A stretch of 64,000 nt of DNA from Mycobacterium lepromatosis (lineage in GTDB: Bacteria; Actinomycetota; Actinomycetes; Mycobacteriales; Mycobacteriaceae): positions 2,170,001 to 2,234,000 of the forward strand of contig NZ_CP083405.1 in assembly GCF_000975265.2 (NCBI RefSeq), in the 5' to 3' direction. A program made the translations under genes and the position numbers. Positions 54,521-64,000 of the stretch are shown one piece after another; position 1 is the first letter of the stretch; every line of letters starts with the position of its first letter. The notes beneath the pieces are model-generated. The model had not been told where the DNA came from. It saw nothing but the letters and a program-made list of their open reading frames with translations, and ran no database searches.

Positions 54521-55528
54521 CTAAGTCGGCAGCCGGCGGTTGATCAGCAGCGCCGTCAGCGCCGTCAGCGCCAGCACCAGGACACCCAGCCGCAGCCAGC
54601 CCGCGCTGGCGTCACCCTTGATGGTCTCGTAGCCGATCTGCTGCTGCAGTGACGCATAAACGGCTTTTAGTTCCGCTAAGGTCGCCGCATTATACGAGTT
54701 CCCACCGGAGAGCTGGGCGACCTTCTTCATCGTCTCGTCGTCGACGGGCACCGGCTGACGCTGACCGTTAATCTCAACGAAGCCGTACGCGGTACCGAAC
54801 GAGATCGTCGAGATTGGCACGCCCTGGTCCTTGGCTGTGCGCGCAGCAGTATAAGCCCCCTTGGGGTTGTCCGGGTTGGTCGGCATCGTCTCCTTGCCGT
54901 CAGAGAACAAAACGATACGCGCCGGTGGTGGCATGTCACCGCCGCCGATCACCGCACCGACGGTGGCGATGGCCTGCAACGCGGTAAAGATGGCCTCTCC
55001 AGTAGCGGTACGGTCGGCGAACTGCAATTTGTCGAGCGCGTTCTTGGTGGCGTCCCGATTGGTGGTTGGTGACACCAGCACCGTTGCCGTGCCCGCGTAG
55101 GCAATCAGTCCAAGATTGATGCCTGGAGTCAGCGCGCCGGCAAACTGTTTCGCAGCCTCTTGCGCCGCAACCATCCGATTGGGTTCGACGTCGGTGGCAC
55201 GCATCGACTGCGATACGTCGATCACCAGCATGACCACCGCGCGGTTACGTGGAATCCGAACGTCGTTCGTCGGCCCCGCCATCGCAATGGTAAACAGCAA
55301 CAACGCCAACATCAGCAGAATCGCGGGCACGTGCCGCCATTGAGCAGTTCGTTTGGGAGCGACGCTTTCCAGCAGCTGCATGTTGGCAAACCGCAGCATG
55401 CGTCGCTGGCGTGTCACCTGCATCACGACGTAGAACGTGGCTAGCCCAAGAACAATAAGGATGAACAGAAAAAACCACGAGTGTTCGAAACCGGACAGCG
55501 ACATCGGCCCCAGCAACGGCAACGTCAT
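54521..55528 (-). CDS. VWA-domain membrane protein (Rv1481-like)
   Basis: 335 residues from ATG 55528 ([13 protein letters not shown]) with GGCGGG upstream; a TTG at 55534 would add two. An N-terminal BatA-like segment with two membrane helices precedes a von Willebrand A domain: MIDAS motif DVSQS in [13 protein letters not shown], then the SDGKE strand. A last helix ([16 protein letters not shown]) is near the C-terminus. Works with the MoxR1 ATPase and the DUF58 protein encoded upstream, a module thought to mature or assemble protein complexes. Confidence 0.93.
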   Translation of the reverse strand: MTLPLLGPMSLSGFEHSWFFLFILIVLGLATFYVVMQVTRQRRMLRFANMQLLESVAPKRTAQWRHVPAILLMLALLLFTIAMAGPTNDVRIPRNRAVVMLVIDVSQSMRATDVEPNRMVAAQEAAKQFAGALTPGINLGLIAYAGTATVLVSPTTNRDATKNALDKLQFADRTATGEAIFTALQAIATVGAVIGGGDMPPPARIVLFSDGKETMPTNPDNPKGAYTAARTAKDQGVPISTISFGTAYGFVEINGQRQPVPVDDETMKKVAQLSGGNSYNAATLAELKAVYASLQQQIGYETIKGDASAGWLRLGVLVLALTALTALLINRRLPT

Positions 55529-55571
55529 AGCCAACCCGCCTTAAAAGGTGCGAACGTGTGTGCCACATCAG

Positions 55572-56534
55572 TCACTGGCGTCTCGCCAATGCCCCACGCC
55601 GACGGGATTCGACGAAACGGACGATGTCAGCGATCCAGTCCCGGTCGGTGCGCAGCGACATTAGCGGTGCTCCACAATTGCGCAAGCTGCGGGAGACATC
55701 GGCGCAGTGAGCGGCGGCGGCCCTCGCAAAGTCGTCACGCAAAGCTGCATCAATGGTGAACTCTCGGGTGACACCAGTTTCGGCGTCCTGCAAGACAACC
55801 TCGCCAATGTCGGGCAGTGCTACATCGCGGGGGTCGAGCACCTCGATACCGAGTACCTCATGCCGGGCCGCAATCGCGCGTAGCGGGCGCATCCAGTTAA
55901 TCGGTCCTAGGAAATCGCTTATAATCACGGCCATTCCGCGGCGGCGTTCCGGCCGGCGCAGTGCGTCGATGGCAGCCGTCAAGTCGCCACGTACCCCGAC
56001 CGGCGCCTTAGGCGTGGTAGCGATGGTGCGCAACAGCGTCTGCTCATGTTGGCGTCCGGAACGTGCCGGTACCCGGGCCATTCTCGCGCCGTTGCAGATC
56101 AGCGCTCCGAGCCGGTTTCCGCCACCACTGTTGAGAAAGGTGATCGCCGCCGCCGCCGCCACCGCCAAGTCACGTTTCTCGCAGATGGTGGTGCCGAAGT
56201 CCAGGCTGGCCGACATGTCGATCACCATCCAGGTCTCTAGTTCACGGTCAGCTATCATCTGCCGAACGTGCGGGTGGGTCGTGCGTGCGGTGACCGCCCA
56301 ATCCATACGGCGGACGTCGTCGCCAGGCTGATACTCGCGCGACTCTCCCGGCTCTGATCCCGGGCCCGAAATCAGGCCGAGGTGGTCACCATGCAGGACA
56401 CCGTCGAGTTTGCGTTTGACTATGAGCTCGAGTGTCCGCAACGCCGCCGATAGCTTCAGGTCGTCGATCTGCCCGCGCTGCATCGACGGCGGGTGGAGCG
56501 CCCCTGGCCTCGCGGCGGGGTTTGGATCGATCAC
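55572..56534 (-). CDS. DUF58 family protein (Rv1480-like)
   Basis: 320 residues starting at the GTG 56534-56532, which overlaps the moxR1 stop (GTGA) and is therefore translationally coupled. A longer open frame runs upstream to 56831, but that part is the antisense-free shadow of moxR1. Conserved DUF58 block YQPGDDVRRMDWAVTARTTH followed by WMVIDMSASLDFGT (VWA-like). Usual partner of MoxR ATPases. Confidence 0.93.
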   Translation of the reverse strand: MIDPNPAARPGALHPPSMQRGQIDDLKLSAALRTLELIVKRKLDGVLHGDHLGLISGPGSEPGESREYQPGDDVRRMDWAVTARTTHPHVRQMIADRELETWMVIDMSASLDFGTTICEKRDLAVAAAAAITFLNSGGGNRLGALICNGARMARVPARSGRQHEQTLLRTIATTPKAPVGVRGDLTAAIDALRRPERRRGMAVIISDFLGPINWMRPLRAIAARHEVLGIEVLDPRDVALPDIGEVVLQDAETGVTREFTIDAALRDDFARAAAAHCADVSRSLRNCGAPLMSLRTDRDWIADIVRFVESRRRGALARRQ

Positions 56535-57664
56535 CGACCGCTGGCCGCGACCGCGGCTTGCATCACCGGAGATATCGATTGGCCTTGCTGCGGAACGGCA
56601 TTCACCTGTGGCAGGGCAACCGTCTGCAGAACACGGTTGATGACAATTTCCGGGGAGATTTCGTCGGCAAGCGCGTTGTAGGTTAGCACCAAGCGGTGCC
56701 GTAGTACGTCGGGAATAACCTCGATGACGTCCTGCGGGATCACGTAGTCGCGACCCCGCACCAAAGCCAACGACCGAGATGCCTTGATGATGCCCAATGA
56801 AGCACGTGGGGATGCGCCGAACGAAATCCACGTCTTAACGTCGTTCATGCCCAGCTGCTCGGGGTGACGGGTGGCGGTTACTACGCGCACCACATAGTCA
56901 ACCAGCGCATGGTGAACAAAGTTGTTGGCCGAAATCTCCTGCAGCCGCAACAGATCGCCAGGATTCAAGATCTGTTTGGGCACCGGTGGGGTGACACCCA
57001 TCCGGTAGATAATCTCGCGCTCCTCCTCGGACGAAGGGTAGCCAACGTTGATCTTGAACAGAAAACGGTCGCGCTGCGCCTCGGGCAACAAATAGACACC
57101 CTCGTGCTCGATCGGGTTCTGCGTCGCCATTACCAGGAACGGGTTGGGCAGTGGGAACGTCTTGCCCCCTATGGACACATGGCGTTCTTGCATAACCTCC
57201 AGCAGCGCCGACTGCACCTTCGCCGGGGCCCGGTTAATCTCATCGGCCAGCAGGAAGTTAACCACCACCGGGCCAAGCTCGGTGTCGAATTCTTCCTTGC
57301 CCTGCCGATAGATACGGGTGCCAATGATGTCGGTGGGCACCAGGTCGGGGGTGAATTGGATGCGCGCGAAGGTCCCACCGACTACCCGCGCGAAGGTCTC
57401 CACTGCCAGCGTCTTGGCCACACCGGGCACACCCTCGAGCAGGACGTGTCCTTTGGACAACAGACCGACTAGCATCCGCTCAACGAGTTGGTCTTGGCCG
57501 ACGATGATTCGCTTAACCTCGAAAAGTGCACGCTCCAAGGTGTGCACTTCGGCAGCCAACCCGTCAACGCCATCCGGAAGAGCCTCATGAACCTTCGGGC
57601 CTGATTGCCCACCCGGGTCCGAACAACCGTCGGCGCCCACGGGCAACCCTCCTGCTGATGTCAT
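56531..57664 (-). CDS. moxR1: MoxR-family AAA+ ATPase MoxR1
   Basis: AAA+ chaperone-type ATPase. 377 residues from ATG 57664 (MTSAGGLPVGADG), preceded by AAAGGGG, matching the length of the M. tuberculosis protein; an open frame upstream to 57685 is less likely. Walker A GVPGVAKT, Walker B LLADEINRAP, sensor 1 ATQNPIEHEG, arginine finger in EAQRDRF, and sensor 2 in ASPRASLG. Start of the moxR1-Rv1480-Rv1481 operon. Confidence 0.95.
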   Translation of the reverse strand: MTSAGGLPVGADGCSDPGGQSGPKVHEALPDGVDGLAAEVHTLERALFEVKRIIVGQDQLVERMLVGLLSKGHVLLEGVPGVAKTLAVETFARVVGGTFARIQFTPDLVPTDIIGTRIYRQGKEEFDTELGPVVVNFLLADEINRAPAKVQSALLEVMQERHVSIGGKTFPLPNPFLVMATQNPIEHEGVYLLPEAQRDRFLFKINVGYPSSEEEREIIYRMGVTPPVPKQILNPGDLLRLQEISANNFVHHALVDYVVRVVTATRHPEQLGMNDVKTWISFGASPRASLGIIKASRSLALVRGRDYVIPQDVIEVIPDVLRHRLVLTYNALADEISPEIVINRVLQTVALPQVNAVPQQGQSISPVMQAAVAASGR

Positions 57665-57896
57665 CACGCCCCTTTCTCGGCTCAACAGATAAAGCTCAAT
57701 CGGACACGGCCAAAGATCACGGCGTGCCCGTGTTCAACTATTCCAGGCCTCGTGGATTCCGTCGACGCCGCGGTTCCGTCGATCAACCCCCAGTCTTTGA
57801 ACGAGCCGGAACGGCCCGAGGTGAGGCCACCCCAGCCGAACAGCAACTAGGGACAAACCACGTCGGCCCAGACCACCAGCTTGGCAACGCACCGAA
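57665..57896. promoter_or_regulatory. Intergenic region upstream of moxR1
   Basis: 232 bp with no gene, placed to hold the moxR1 promoter. No specific operator seen. Confidence 0.4.
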
Positions 57897-58622
57897 TCAA
57901 GACTCGATGATCCGCGTCACAAACGGCGTCATACCAGCCTCACGCACCGGGCTGACGGTGACTTTGCCGGCGCTGCTAGATGCTTCCAACATCTGACCGT
58001 TGCCCAGATACATGGTGACATGCTGACCCCCACCCGGGCCGTAAAAGATCAGGTCACCGCGCTTGGCCTGGTTGGGAGAAAGGTGGCGACCGGCATTGTA
58101 TTGATCACCGGAAAACCGCGGGATCAGCACGCCGACGCCAGCGAACGCGTATCGCATCAGACCCGAGCAATCGAAACCGGTAATGTTGGCGCCGTCGCCG
58201 ACCCCCTTGCTAGGACCATGCAGCGAGCCGCCGCCCCACGAATACGGCACCCCCATCTGTGCCCCACCCCGCTTGATCACGTACTCGATGGCCTGACCAC
58301 CGTAGACCCGCGGAATCCGGCCTCCCGGGTTGCTGGGTGTGGTCGCGGCGTTGGAAGGATCGCCACCGAGATTGATCCCCAGCCTACCCAAAAATTGCTT
58401 ACCCAGATCGAGCGTGGTCTGGGTTGCCTGAGCGGTGACCTGCAGCGAAGCGTTGGCAACAGCGAGCGGATCTCCCGGGGCCCCCGCACTCACCGCTGCT
58501 GGCAATGTCGGATCCCACTGCCCGGGGTCCGCCGTAGCAGGTATCGTGACAACGGTAATCATCCCGGCCACCATCGCGGTGAGCACGACCAGATTGGTCA
58601 TGCGACAATTCTTGTGGCGCAT
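57897..58622 (-). CDS. ripB: Peptidoglycan endopeptidase RipB
   Basis: Secreted NlpC/P60 D,L-endopeptidase. 241 residues, same length as the M. tuberculosis protein. Signal peptide ending near TIPATA, a short linker, and a C-terminal NlpC/P60 domain with catalytic cysteine in GFDCSGL and histidine in GQHVTMYLG. It ends TRIIES. It follows ripA by 26 bp and is probably co-transcribed; RipA and RipB split the daughter-cell septum with RpfB. Confidence 0.95.
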   Translation of the reverse strand: MRHKNCRMTNLVVLTAMVAGMITVVTIPATADPGQWDPTLPAAVSAGAPGDPLAVANASLQVTAQATQTTLDLGKQFLGRLGINLGGDPSNAATTPSNPGGRIPRVYGGQAIEYVIKRGGAQMGVPYSWGGGSLHGPSKGVGDGANITGFDCSGLMRYAFAGVGVLIPRFSGDQYNAGRHLSPNQAKRGDLIFYGPGGGQHVTMYLGNGQMLEASSSAGKVTVSPVREAGMTPFVTRIIES

Positions 58623-58648
58623 AGCTCCTCGTTGATATTCAGCCTCGT

Positions 58649-60088
58649 TTAGTATTCGATGTAGCGGACCACATACGGGGTCATGCCGCTGGTACGCACA
58701 GGTGCAACACGAACCCTCAAGCCGATGTCCGGAGCCTCAAGCATCTGGCCATTGCCGAGGTAGATCGTCACGTGCTGGCTGCCGCCCGGGCCATAGAAGA
58801 TGACGTCGCCGCGGCGCATCTGAGCAGACGGGATCTTGCGGCCCAGGTTGTACTGAGAGCCCGAGTAGTGCGGCAGCCGGATACCCACCCCGGCGAACGA
58901 ATACAAAACCAGCCCCGAACAGTCGAAGCCAGAAATCCCAGCGCCTGAGTCGATTCCCTTACTCGGGCCAGCCGCGTTGCCACCACCCCAGGAGTAGGGC
59001 ACACCGACCTGCGATATTCCGCGACGTATCACGTATTCGGAGGCCTGCCGTCCGTAAACCCGCGGAATACGTCCCTGCGTCGAACCAGTCGGGGCGTTGG
59101 TGATACCAGTGTCGGTCGGTTTCAAGATACCCAGTTGCTGCAAGAAGTTGCGCCCCATGCTGGCGGTGACCTGCGCCGAAGTCGCCGCATACCCCAATAC
59201 CTGGTTAATCACCGCGATAGGGTCGCCCGGGATGTTGGCGCTGGGGATCTGCGGCAACGTGGGGTCCCAGCCGTCCCATTTGCGGCCTCCGGCCGGGCCA
59301 GCTGAAGCTGGCGAATCGGGTTCCCACCGGTCGCCGAACGGTGGCTTGCCGGGCCCGCCTACCCCTGCCGCCCATGTTGCGGCCTCTAGTTGGGCCACTT
59401 CGAGCTTGGCCTGAGCCTCGTCACGCTCAGCAGCCAGGCGATTGACTGCGCCCCGCTGCTCATCAAACTTGCGCTTGGCCGCGGTGAACGCAGCCACCGC
59501 AGCATCCATGCTGACCTTTGCATCGTCAGCGGCCCTATCGGCCTTTTGCTTGGCCAGCCGCGCAGCCGACTCCTTGTTCACCTGCTCGATTCGAGCCCGC
59601 TGCAGATTGGCCATGACCGCCTGGGAACTGGCGGTCAGCATCCTGGCGGCGGTCTCGGTGACAATAATGTCGTCCGGGCTGGTAGCAGTCAGGTAGCTGC
59701 CCGACGGGCCATTCATATATGTGGCGGCAGCGAAGCGGTCAAACCGATGCTGAGCAGAATCGATCGCCGCATTCGCGTCCTTGACTGACTGCTTGCTGAT
59801 CTCGAAGTCGTGTTCGGCCGCTACCGCGTTGTCCCGGGCCATCTCCACACTGACCATCGCCTTGTTAACACTTTGCTCTTCGGTCTTGATGGCTGCGCCG
59901 AGATCGTCTAGGCGCTGGTTGGCCTTGGCGACGTCGGCAATCAAGGTGCCTAAGCTGTCGACACCCGGATCAGCGGTCGCCAACCCCGGTAGGCATACCA
60001 GCAGGGCAGCACTCACGAGTGACAGAATGGTCGGCCGCACAAACCGTGCGGTCGGTGGCGCAACAGAGCCACAGCGGGGCCGTTTCAT
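58649..60088 (-). CDS. ripA: Peptidoglycan endopeptidase RipA
   Basis: Secreted NlpC/P60 endopeptidase needed for septum resolution. Start at the ATG 60088 (MKRPRCGSVAPPTARFVR), with AGGAG about 12 nt upstream; the frame opens at 60133, but the extra residues precede the signal peptide. About 479 residues: signal peptide ending in GLATA, an N-terminal coiled coil (about 40-230) that inhibits the enzyme, and a catalytic domain with C in GFDCSGL and H in SQHVTIYLG. The end YVVRYIEY is as in M. tuberculosis. Confidence 0.95.
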   Translation of the reverse strand: MKRPRCGSVAPPTARFVRPTILSLVSAALLVCLPGLATADPGVDSLGTLIADVAKANQRLDDLGAAIKTEEQSVNKAMVSVEMARDNAVAAEHDFEISKQSVKDANAAIDSAQHRFDRFAAATYMNGPSGSYLTATSPDDIIVTETAARMLTASSQAVMANLQRARIEQVNKESAARLAKQKADRAADDAKVSMDAAVAAFTAAKRKFDEQRGAVNRLAAERDEAQAKLEVAQLEAATWAAGVGGPGKPPFGDRWEPDSPASAGPAGGRKWDGWDPTLPQIPSANIPGDPIAVINQVLGYAATSAQVTASMGRNFLQQLGILKPTDTGITNAPTGSTQGRIPRVYGRQASEYVIRRGISQVGVPYSWGGGNAAGPSKGIDSGAGISGFDCSGLVLYSFAGVGIRLPHYSGSQYNLGRKIPSAQMRRGDVIFYGPGGSQHVTIYLGNGQMLEAPDIGLRVRVAPVRTSGMTPYVVRYIEY

Positions 60089-60327
60089 TCGACTCGGATC
60101 TCCTAGTGGCTCAACACGGACGGACGGCGCCAACCACTACTTTCACGAAACACCGATGACAACATGAGCATTAGTCGCACCGTACGTCACATCTGACGCT
60201 GAGGAAACGCAAGTCACAAACTGCACTCTGTACGTGCGATTACTGTGACCAAACAGTGATCTACTGGGTTTGCCGTAACACGCGCCACGGCCAGGGTGAC
60301 CACACTGGAAGAACCGTACTTAGCTGG
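60089..60327. promoter_or_regulatory. ripA upstream region
   Basis: About 240 bp without a gene; contains the ripAB promoter and the end of the Rv1476 transcript. No specific element identified. Confidence 0.4.
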
Positions 60328-60900
60328 CTAGTCGGCCCGATTCACGTTTTCTGCCAAGGTATCGGCGGAGTCTGCTGATGTTACTGATCGCTTGCTGCGC
60401 ATCTGCATAAACCTAGTGCCAACGGCTGTCGCAAGTACCCCAATCAACAATACGATGGTCAACACGGTCCAAGGAAACTCGGAGACATTTAGTTCACCCA
60501 GGAAATTCTGCGCGGACTGCACGGGGTTGCCGGTCTTGGAGACATCTTCGCCCGCCTCCAGCGTAACACGCGGGTAATGCGTGCTGTAGCTGCCGACGTA
60601 GTTAGGACTAAGCGTGAGGACCGTGACATCTGGGTAGTCGGCGCCAACCACGGTGGCAATATCACGCAAAGGCGTATCGTTCGGGAGGTCATAGTCGAGC
60701 AACACGATCTTGAGGTTGATGCCCTCGGCCTGCGCATGGTTGACCACCTCGAGTAATCCCGGCATGGCGACCGGTGATGCACTAACGCCGGTCGCGGCGA
60801 CCTCAGACTTGACCACGGTTATATCGACATCTTGCGGAATGTAGATCGCTAGCATGGGGATCGTCTGAGGTTGTTGGACGACAACATTTTGCCCGTTCAT
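60328..60900 (-). CDS. Conserved membrane protein (Rv1476-like)
   Basis: 190 residues from the ATG 60900 (MNGQNVVVQQPQTIPMLAIY), with GGAGGGAG about 8 nt upstream; the longer frame to 61032 lacks a ribosome-binding site. A globular N-terminal domain precedes one C-terminal membrane helix (FPWTVLTIVLLIGVLATAVG) and a short cytoplasmic tail. Described in M. tuberculosis as a membrane protein of unknown function; divergent from acn. Confidence 0.9.
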   Translation of the reverse strand: MNGQNVVVQQPQTIPMLAIYIPQDVDITVVKSEVAATGVSASPVAMPGLLEVVNHAQAEGINLKIVLLDYDLPNDTPLRDIATVVGADYPDVTVLTLSPNYVGSYSTHYPRVTLEAGEDVSKTGNPVQSAQNFLGELNVSEFPWTVLTIVLLIGVLATAVGTRFMQMRSKRSVTSADSADTLAENVNRAD

Positions 60901-60987
60901 CAATGTCTCCCTCCAATCGTTTCGTATCCCAGTGCTATAAGCACCGTACGCGACACTCGACGTAGAGATTGCCGTGAGGGCTGCAAT

Positions 60988-61002
60988 TTGTTGTCGCAAC
61001 AA
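60988..61002. promoter_or_regulatory. Short dyad TTGTTG-tcg-CAACAA in the Rv1476-acn gap
   Basis: Six-bp arms with 3-nt spacer, 17-31 bp from the 14-bp palindrome at 61013. Possible regulatory site; weak by itself. Confidence 0.3.
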
Positions 61003-61012
61003 TGAAAAGTGG

Positions 61013-61026
61013 CAGCAATATTGCTG
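61013..61026. promoter_or_regulatory. 14-bp perfect palindrome between Rv1476 and acn
   Basis: CAGCAATATTGCTG, a perfect self-complementary operator-like site in the divergent promoter region, about 157 bp upstream of the acn start. In M. tuberculosis acn is repressed by the TetR-type Rv1474c encoded downstream, so this may be its operator; that is inference. Confidence 0.5.
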
Positions 61027-61182
61027 AAGCATAAATTGAGGAGATGGGGGTCAACACACGCCTCGCGCGACAAAACTGACACAGGTACATGCCAACGCAA
61101 TGCAGGACAAGCGTACTGTTAACGTGGCAGCGCGCCGTCAACACGGCCCGTCAACGGGCGAATGTAATCCCAGGGAGTTGAT

Positions 61183-64000
61183 GTGAGTAGCCAAGATTCG
61201 ATGAACTCGTTTTCAGCCCGCGACACACTGAAAATCGGTGACAATAGTTACCAGATCTACCGGTTGGACGCCGTCTCCAATACCAAAAAACTTCCGTACA
61301 GCCTCAAAGTGCTCGCCGAGAACCTACTACGCAATGAAGACGGCAAGAATATCACCAAAGACCACATCGAAGCGATCGCGAACTGGGACAGGCAGGCGGA
61401 ACCCAGCATCGAAATCCAGTACACACCGGCCCGTGTCGTCATGCAGGACTTCACCGGCGTGCCGTGCATCGTCGACTTAGCCACGATGCGGGAGGCCATC
61501 GGGGATCTCGGCGGCAACCCGGACAAAGTCAACCCACTGGCGCGAGCTGACCTGGTGATCGACCACTCGGTGATCGCCGATCTGTTTGGCCGCGCCGACG
61601 CGTTCGAGCGCAATGTCGAAATCGAGTACCAGCGCAACAGCGAGCGCTATCAGTTCCTGCGGTGGGGACAAGGCGCGTTCAACAACTTCACAGTGGTACC
61701 ACCGGGCACCGGCATCGTGCACCAGGTCAACATCGAATATCTGGCGAGTGTCGTGATGACTCAAGCGAATGCCCAGGGAACAATAGTGGCATACCCCGAT
61801 ACCTGTGTAGGCACCGACTCGCATACCACGATGGTCAACGGTCTCGGTGTCCTAGGCTGGGGCGTGGGTGGCATAGAAGCTGAGGCCGCCATGTTGGGTC
61901 AGCCGGTATCGATGCTGATCCCGTGGGTGGTCGGCTTCAAGCTGACCGGTGAAATTCAGCCGGGTGTTACAGCCACCGACGTCGTGCTGACTGTCACCGA
62001 GATGTTGCGCAAGCACGGTGTCGTCGGCAAGTTCGTCGAGTTCTACGGCGAGGGCGTGGCCGAGGTACCGCTGGCTAATCGCGCCACTCTGGGCAATATG
62101 AGCCCTGAATTCGGTTCCACTGCAGCAATTTTTCCGATCGATCAAGAGACGATTAACTACCTGAGGCTCACCGGGCGCACGCCTGAGCAAGTTGCCCTGG
62201 TCGAGGGTTACGCCAAAGAGCAGAGCATGTGGCACGACCCTAAGCATGAGCCGGCATTCTCCGAATACCTCGAACTAAACCTCTCCGACGTGGTGCCGTC
62301 GATCGCCGGACCGAAACGTCCGCAGGACCGAATCTGTTTGGCGCAAGCCAAGTCCACGTTCCGCGCGCAAATTCCCAAGTATGTTGGTGGTGGTGGTTCG
62401 TTCCACAACCAACATTCGAAGTTGGACGAGGTAGTCGAAGAGACATGCCCAGACAGCGACCTGAGGAAGCTGTCGTTCACCAACGACGATGAGATGGTAA
62501 TACAATCCGCGGCCGCTCATGCAAATGGCCGAATAAGCAACCCGGTGCGCATCAAGGCACAAGAACGCGGTGAGTTCGTGCTCGACCACGGCACGGTGGT
62601 GATCGCCGCAATCACATCGTGCACCAACACCTCTAATCCTGAGGTTATGTTGTGCGCGGCGTTGCTTGCCCGCAACGCCGTTGAACAGGGACTGGCCTCC
62701 AAGCCATGGGTGAAGACCACGATGGCGCCGGGCTCGCAGGTGGTCAACGACTACTACGAACGGTCCGGTCTGTGGCCGTATTTAGAAAAACTCGGCTTCT
62801 ATCTGGTCGGCTACGGCTGCACCACGTGTATTGGTAACTCTGGCCCACTTTCCGAGGAGATTTCGAAAGCGATCAACGACAACGACCTTTCGGTGGCCGC
62901 TGTGCTGTCGGGAAACCGAAACTTCGAGGGTCGCATCAACCCCGATGTGAAGATGAACTATTTGGCCTCGCCACCGCTAGTGATCGCCTACGCGCTAGCC
63001 GGGACAATGGACTTCGACTTCGAAAGCCAGCCGTTGGACACAAATAAAAACGGCAAGGCTGTCTACTTGAAAGACATCTGGCCCTCGCAAAAAGACGTCA
63101 CCGACACCATCGCCTCGGCGATCAATCAGGAGATGTTCATCAATAACTACGCCGACGTTTTCAAGGGCGATGAACGCTGGCGTAACCTGCCAACACCAAG
63201 CGGCAATACCTTTGAGTGGGAACAGAATTCGACATATGTGCGCAAGCCTCCCTACTTCGAGGGAATGTCTGTGGAACCCAAGCCAGTGCGTAACATCACG
63301 GGAGCGCGAGTGCTGGCGCTGCTGGACGACTCGGTGACCACCGACCACATCTCCCCCGCTAGCGCCATCAAGCCGGGTACCCCAGCAGCACAATACCTCG
63401 ACGCGAACGGCGTCGACCGCAAGGACTACAACTCCTTCGGGTCGCGTCGCGGTAACCACGAAGTCATGATCCGTGGCACATTCGCCAACATCAGACTGCG
63501 CAATAGGCTGCTGGACGACGTTGCCGGCGGGTACACCCGCGACTTCACCAAGCCCGGCGCTCCGCAGGCGTTCATCTACGACGCGGCACAAAACTACGCG
63601 GCAAAAAACATTCCACTGGTGGTGCTAAGCGGCAAAGAATATGGGTCCGGATCATCGCGCGACTGGGCAGCCAAGGGCACATTGCTGTTAGGAGTGCGTG
63701 CGGTAATCGCCGAGTCGTTCGAACGCATCCACCGCTCCAACCTGATTGGTATGGGCGTTATCCCGCTGCAATTCCCGCAGGGCGAGTCGGCTTCGTCGCT
63801 CGGGCTGGACGGTACCGAAGTGTTCGAGATCAGCGGTATCGATGTGTTCAATAATGGCAAGACACCAAAGACGGTGCATGTCAAAGCCAGCAAGGCCACC
63901 GGAACCACAGTGACGTTCGACGCGGTGGTGCGCATAGACACCCCCGGTGAGGCCGACTACTATCGCAACGGCGGAATTCTGCAGTACGTGTTGCGCAGCA
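61183..64000 (+). CDS. acn: Aconitate hydratase AcnA (3' end cut by window edge)
   Basis: TCA-cycle interconversion of citrate and isocitrate; the apo form can bind iron-responsive RNA. Start GTG 61183 with GGGAG six nt upstream; the frame is open for 939 codons to the edge, and the family is about 943 residues, so only a handful are missing. [4Fe-4S] ligands: C in [11 protein letters not shown] and two in [10 protein letters not shown]. Substrate-binding blocks [36 protein letters not shown] and [15 protein letters not shown] are intact. A few extra residues occur in [18 protein letters not shown] compared with the homolog as I recall. Confidence 0.97.
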   Translation, partial: MSSQDSMNSFSARDTLKIGDNSYQIYRLDAVSNTKKLPYSLKVLAENLLRNEDGKNITKDHIEAIANWDRQAEPSIEIQYTPARVVMQDFTGVPCIVDLATMREAIGDLGGNPDKVNPLARADLVIDHSVIADLFGRADAFERNVEIEYQRNSERYQFLRWGQGAFNNFTVVPPGTGIVHQVNIEYLASVVMTQANAQGTIVAYPDTCVGTDSHTTMVNGLGVLGWGVGGIEAEAAMLGQPVSMLIPWVVGFKLTGEIQPGVTATDVVLTVTEMLRKHGVVGKFVEFYGEGVAEVPLANRATLGNMSPEFGSTAAIFPIDQETINYLRLTGRTPEQVALVEGYAKEQSMWHDPKHEPAFSEYLELNLSDVVPSIAGPKRPQDRICLAQAKSTFRAQIPKYVGGGGSFHNQHSKLDEVVEETCPDSDLRKLSFTNDDEMVIQSAAAHANGRISNPVRIKAQERGEFVLDHGTVVIAAITSCTNTSNPEVMLCAALLARNAVEQGLASKPWVKTTMAPGSQVVNDYYERSGLWPYLEKLGFYLVGYGCTTCIGNSGPLSEEISKAINDNDLSVAAVLSGNRNFEGRINPDVKMNYLASPPLVIAYALAGTMDFDFESQPLDTNKNGKAVYLKDIWPSQKDVTDTIASAINQEMFINNYADVFKGDERWRNLPTPSGNTFEWEQNSTYVRKPPYFEGMSVEPKPVRNITGARVLALLDDSVTTDHISPASAIKPGTPAAQYLDANGVDRKDYNSFGSRRGNHEVMIRGTFANIRLRNRLLDDVAGGYTRDFTKPGAPQAFIYDAAQNYAAKNIPLVVLSGKEYGSGSSRDWAAKGTLLLGVRAVIAESFERIHRSNLIGMGVIPLQFPQGESASSLGLDGTEVFEISGIDVFNNGKTPKTVHVKASKATGTTVTFDAVVRIDTPGEADYYRNGGILQYVLRS

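Noticed and set aside
56535..56831. N-terminal extension of the DUF58 gene
   Set aside because: This part overlaps moxR1 in another frame, is Arg/Pro/Cys-rich and unlike DUF58 proteins; the GTG overlapping the moxR1 stop gives the expected length.

Overview
The window reads as a leprosy-bacillus chromosome: a slow-growing Mycobacterium in advanced reductive evolution. About 26 intact genes sit among more than 30 clearly recognisable but frameshifted, stop-riddled or truncated mycobacterial genes. Almost every intact or broken gene has a counterpart I recall in M. tuberculosis H37Rv (Rv numbers below are recalled by synteny, not searched). The 18 kDa antigen gene (hsp18) is diagnostic of the leprosy group. 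Two observations favour M. lepromatosis over M. leprae: hsp18 differs from the M. leprae protein as I remember it at roughly a tenth of positions, and the hemN-type gene is intact, whereas it is reported as broken in M. leprae. This species call is an inference.

Layout. (1) 1-10190: dnaJ2-hrcA, a decayed hypothetical, a decayed carboxymuconolactone decarboxylase + ECF sigma pair, intact cfp2 (mtb12), a ~1 kb scar where other mycobacteria carry the mycobactin (mbt) cluster, a decayed SbtA-type bicarbonate permease, intact hemN, and the 5' part of nirA (Rv2373c to Rv2391 order). (2) 10191-37800: nirA breaks directly into a decayed Rv2251-like flavoprotein, and the Rv2251 to Rv2294 order follows: diacylglycerol kinase (broken), DUF3145 protein (intact), beta-lactamase-fold hydrolase (intact), methyltransferase (broken), mscR (intact), metallo-hydrolase, Lnt, SDR, cyp124, two DUF202 proteins, yjcE and sseB (all broken), with an intact NYN-domain protein and several other decayed genes between. 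(3) 37813-41124: an intact MalY-type aminotransferase, decayed amino-acid decarboxylase, decayed MerR regulator and intact hsp18. (4) 42241-64000: an almost fully preserved block in Rv1497 to Rv1475c order: lipL (broken), meaB, mutB, mutA, TVP38 protein (broken), Rv1488/Rv1487 (SPFH/NfeD), Rv1486c, hemZ, inhA, fabG1, Rv1481, Rv1480, moxR1, ripB, ripA, Rv1476, and acn running off the right edge.

Function. The survivors fall into core groups: heat-shock control and chaperoning (hrcA, dnaJ2, hsp18), mycolic-acid synthesis (fabG1-inhA), haem metabolism (hemZ, hemN/hemW), propionate disposal through methylmalonyl-CoA mutase and its chaperone (mutA-mutB-meaB), septum-splitting peptidoglycan hydrolases with a MoxR/VWA chaperone set (ripA, ripB, moxR1, Rv1480, Rv1481), redox protection (mscR) and the TCA cycle (acn). 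Lost functions include assimilatory sulfite/nitrite reduction, mycobactin synthesis, several oxidoreductases, P450, transporters and regulators.

Unusual structure. Several long perfect inverted repeats with 3-10 nt loops lie inside genes and pseudogenes, including a 32-bp-arm hairpin within the open frame of mutA. They look like inverted duplications or template-switch products and are the most interesting non-gene signal here. I found no CRISPR, rRNA or tRNA, and no intact insertion sequence.
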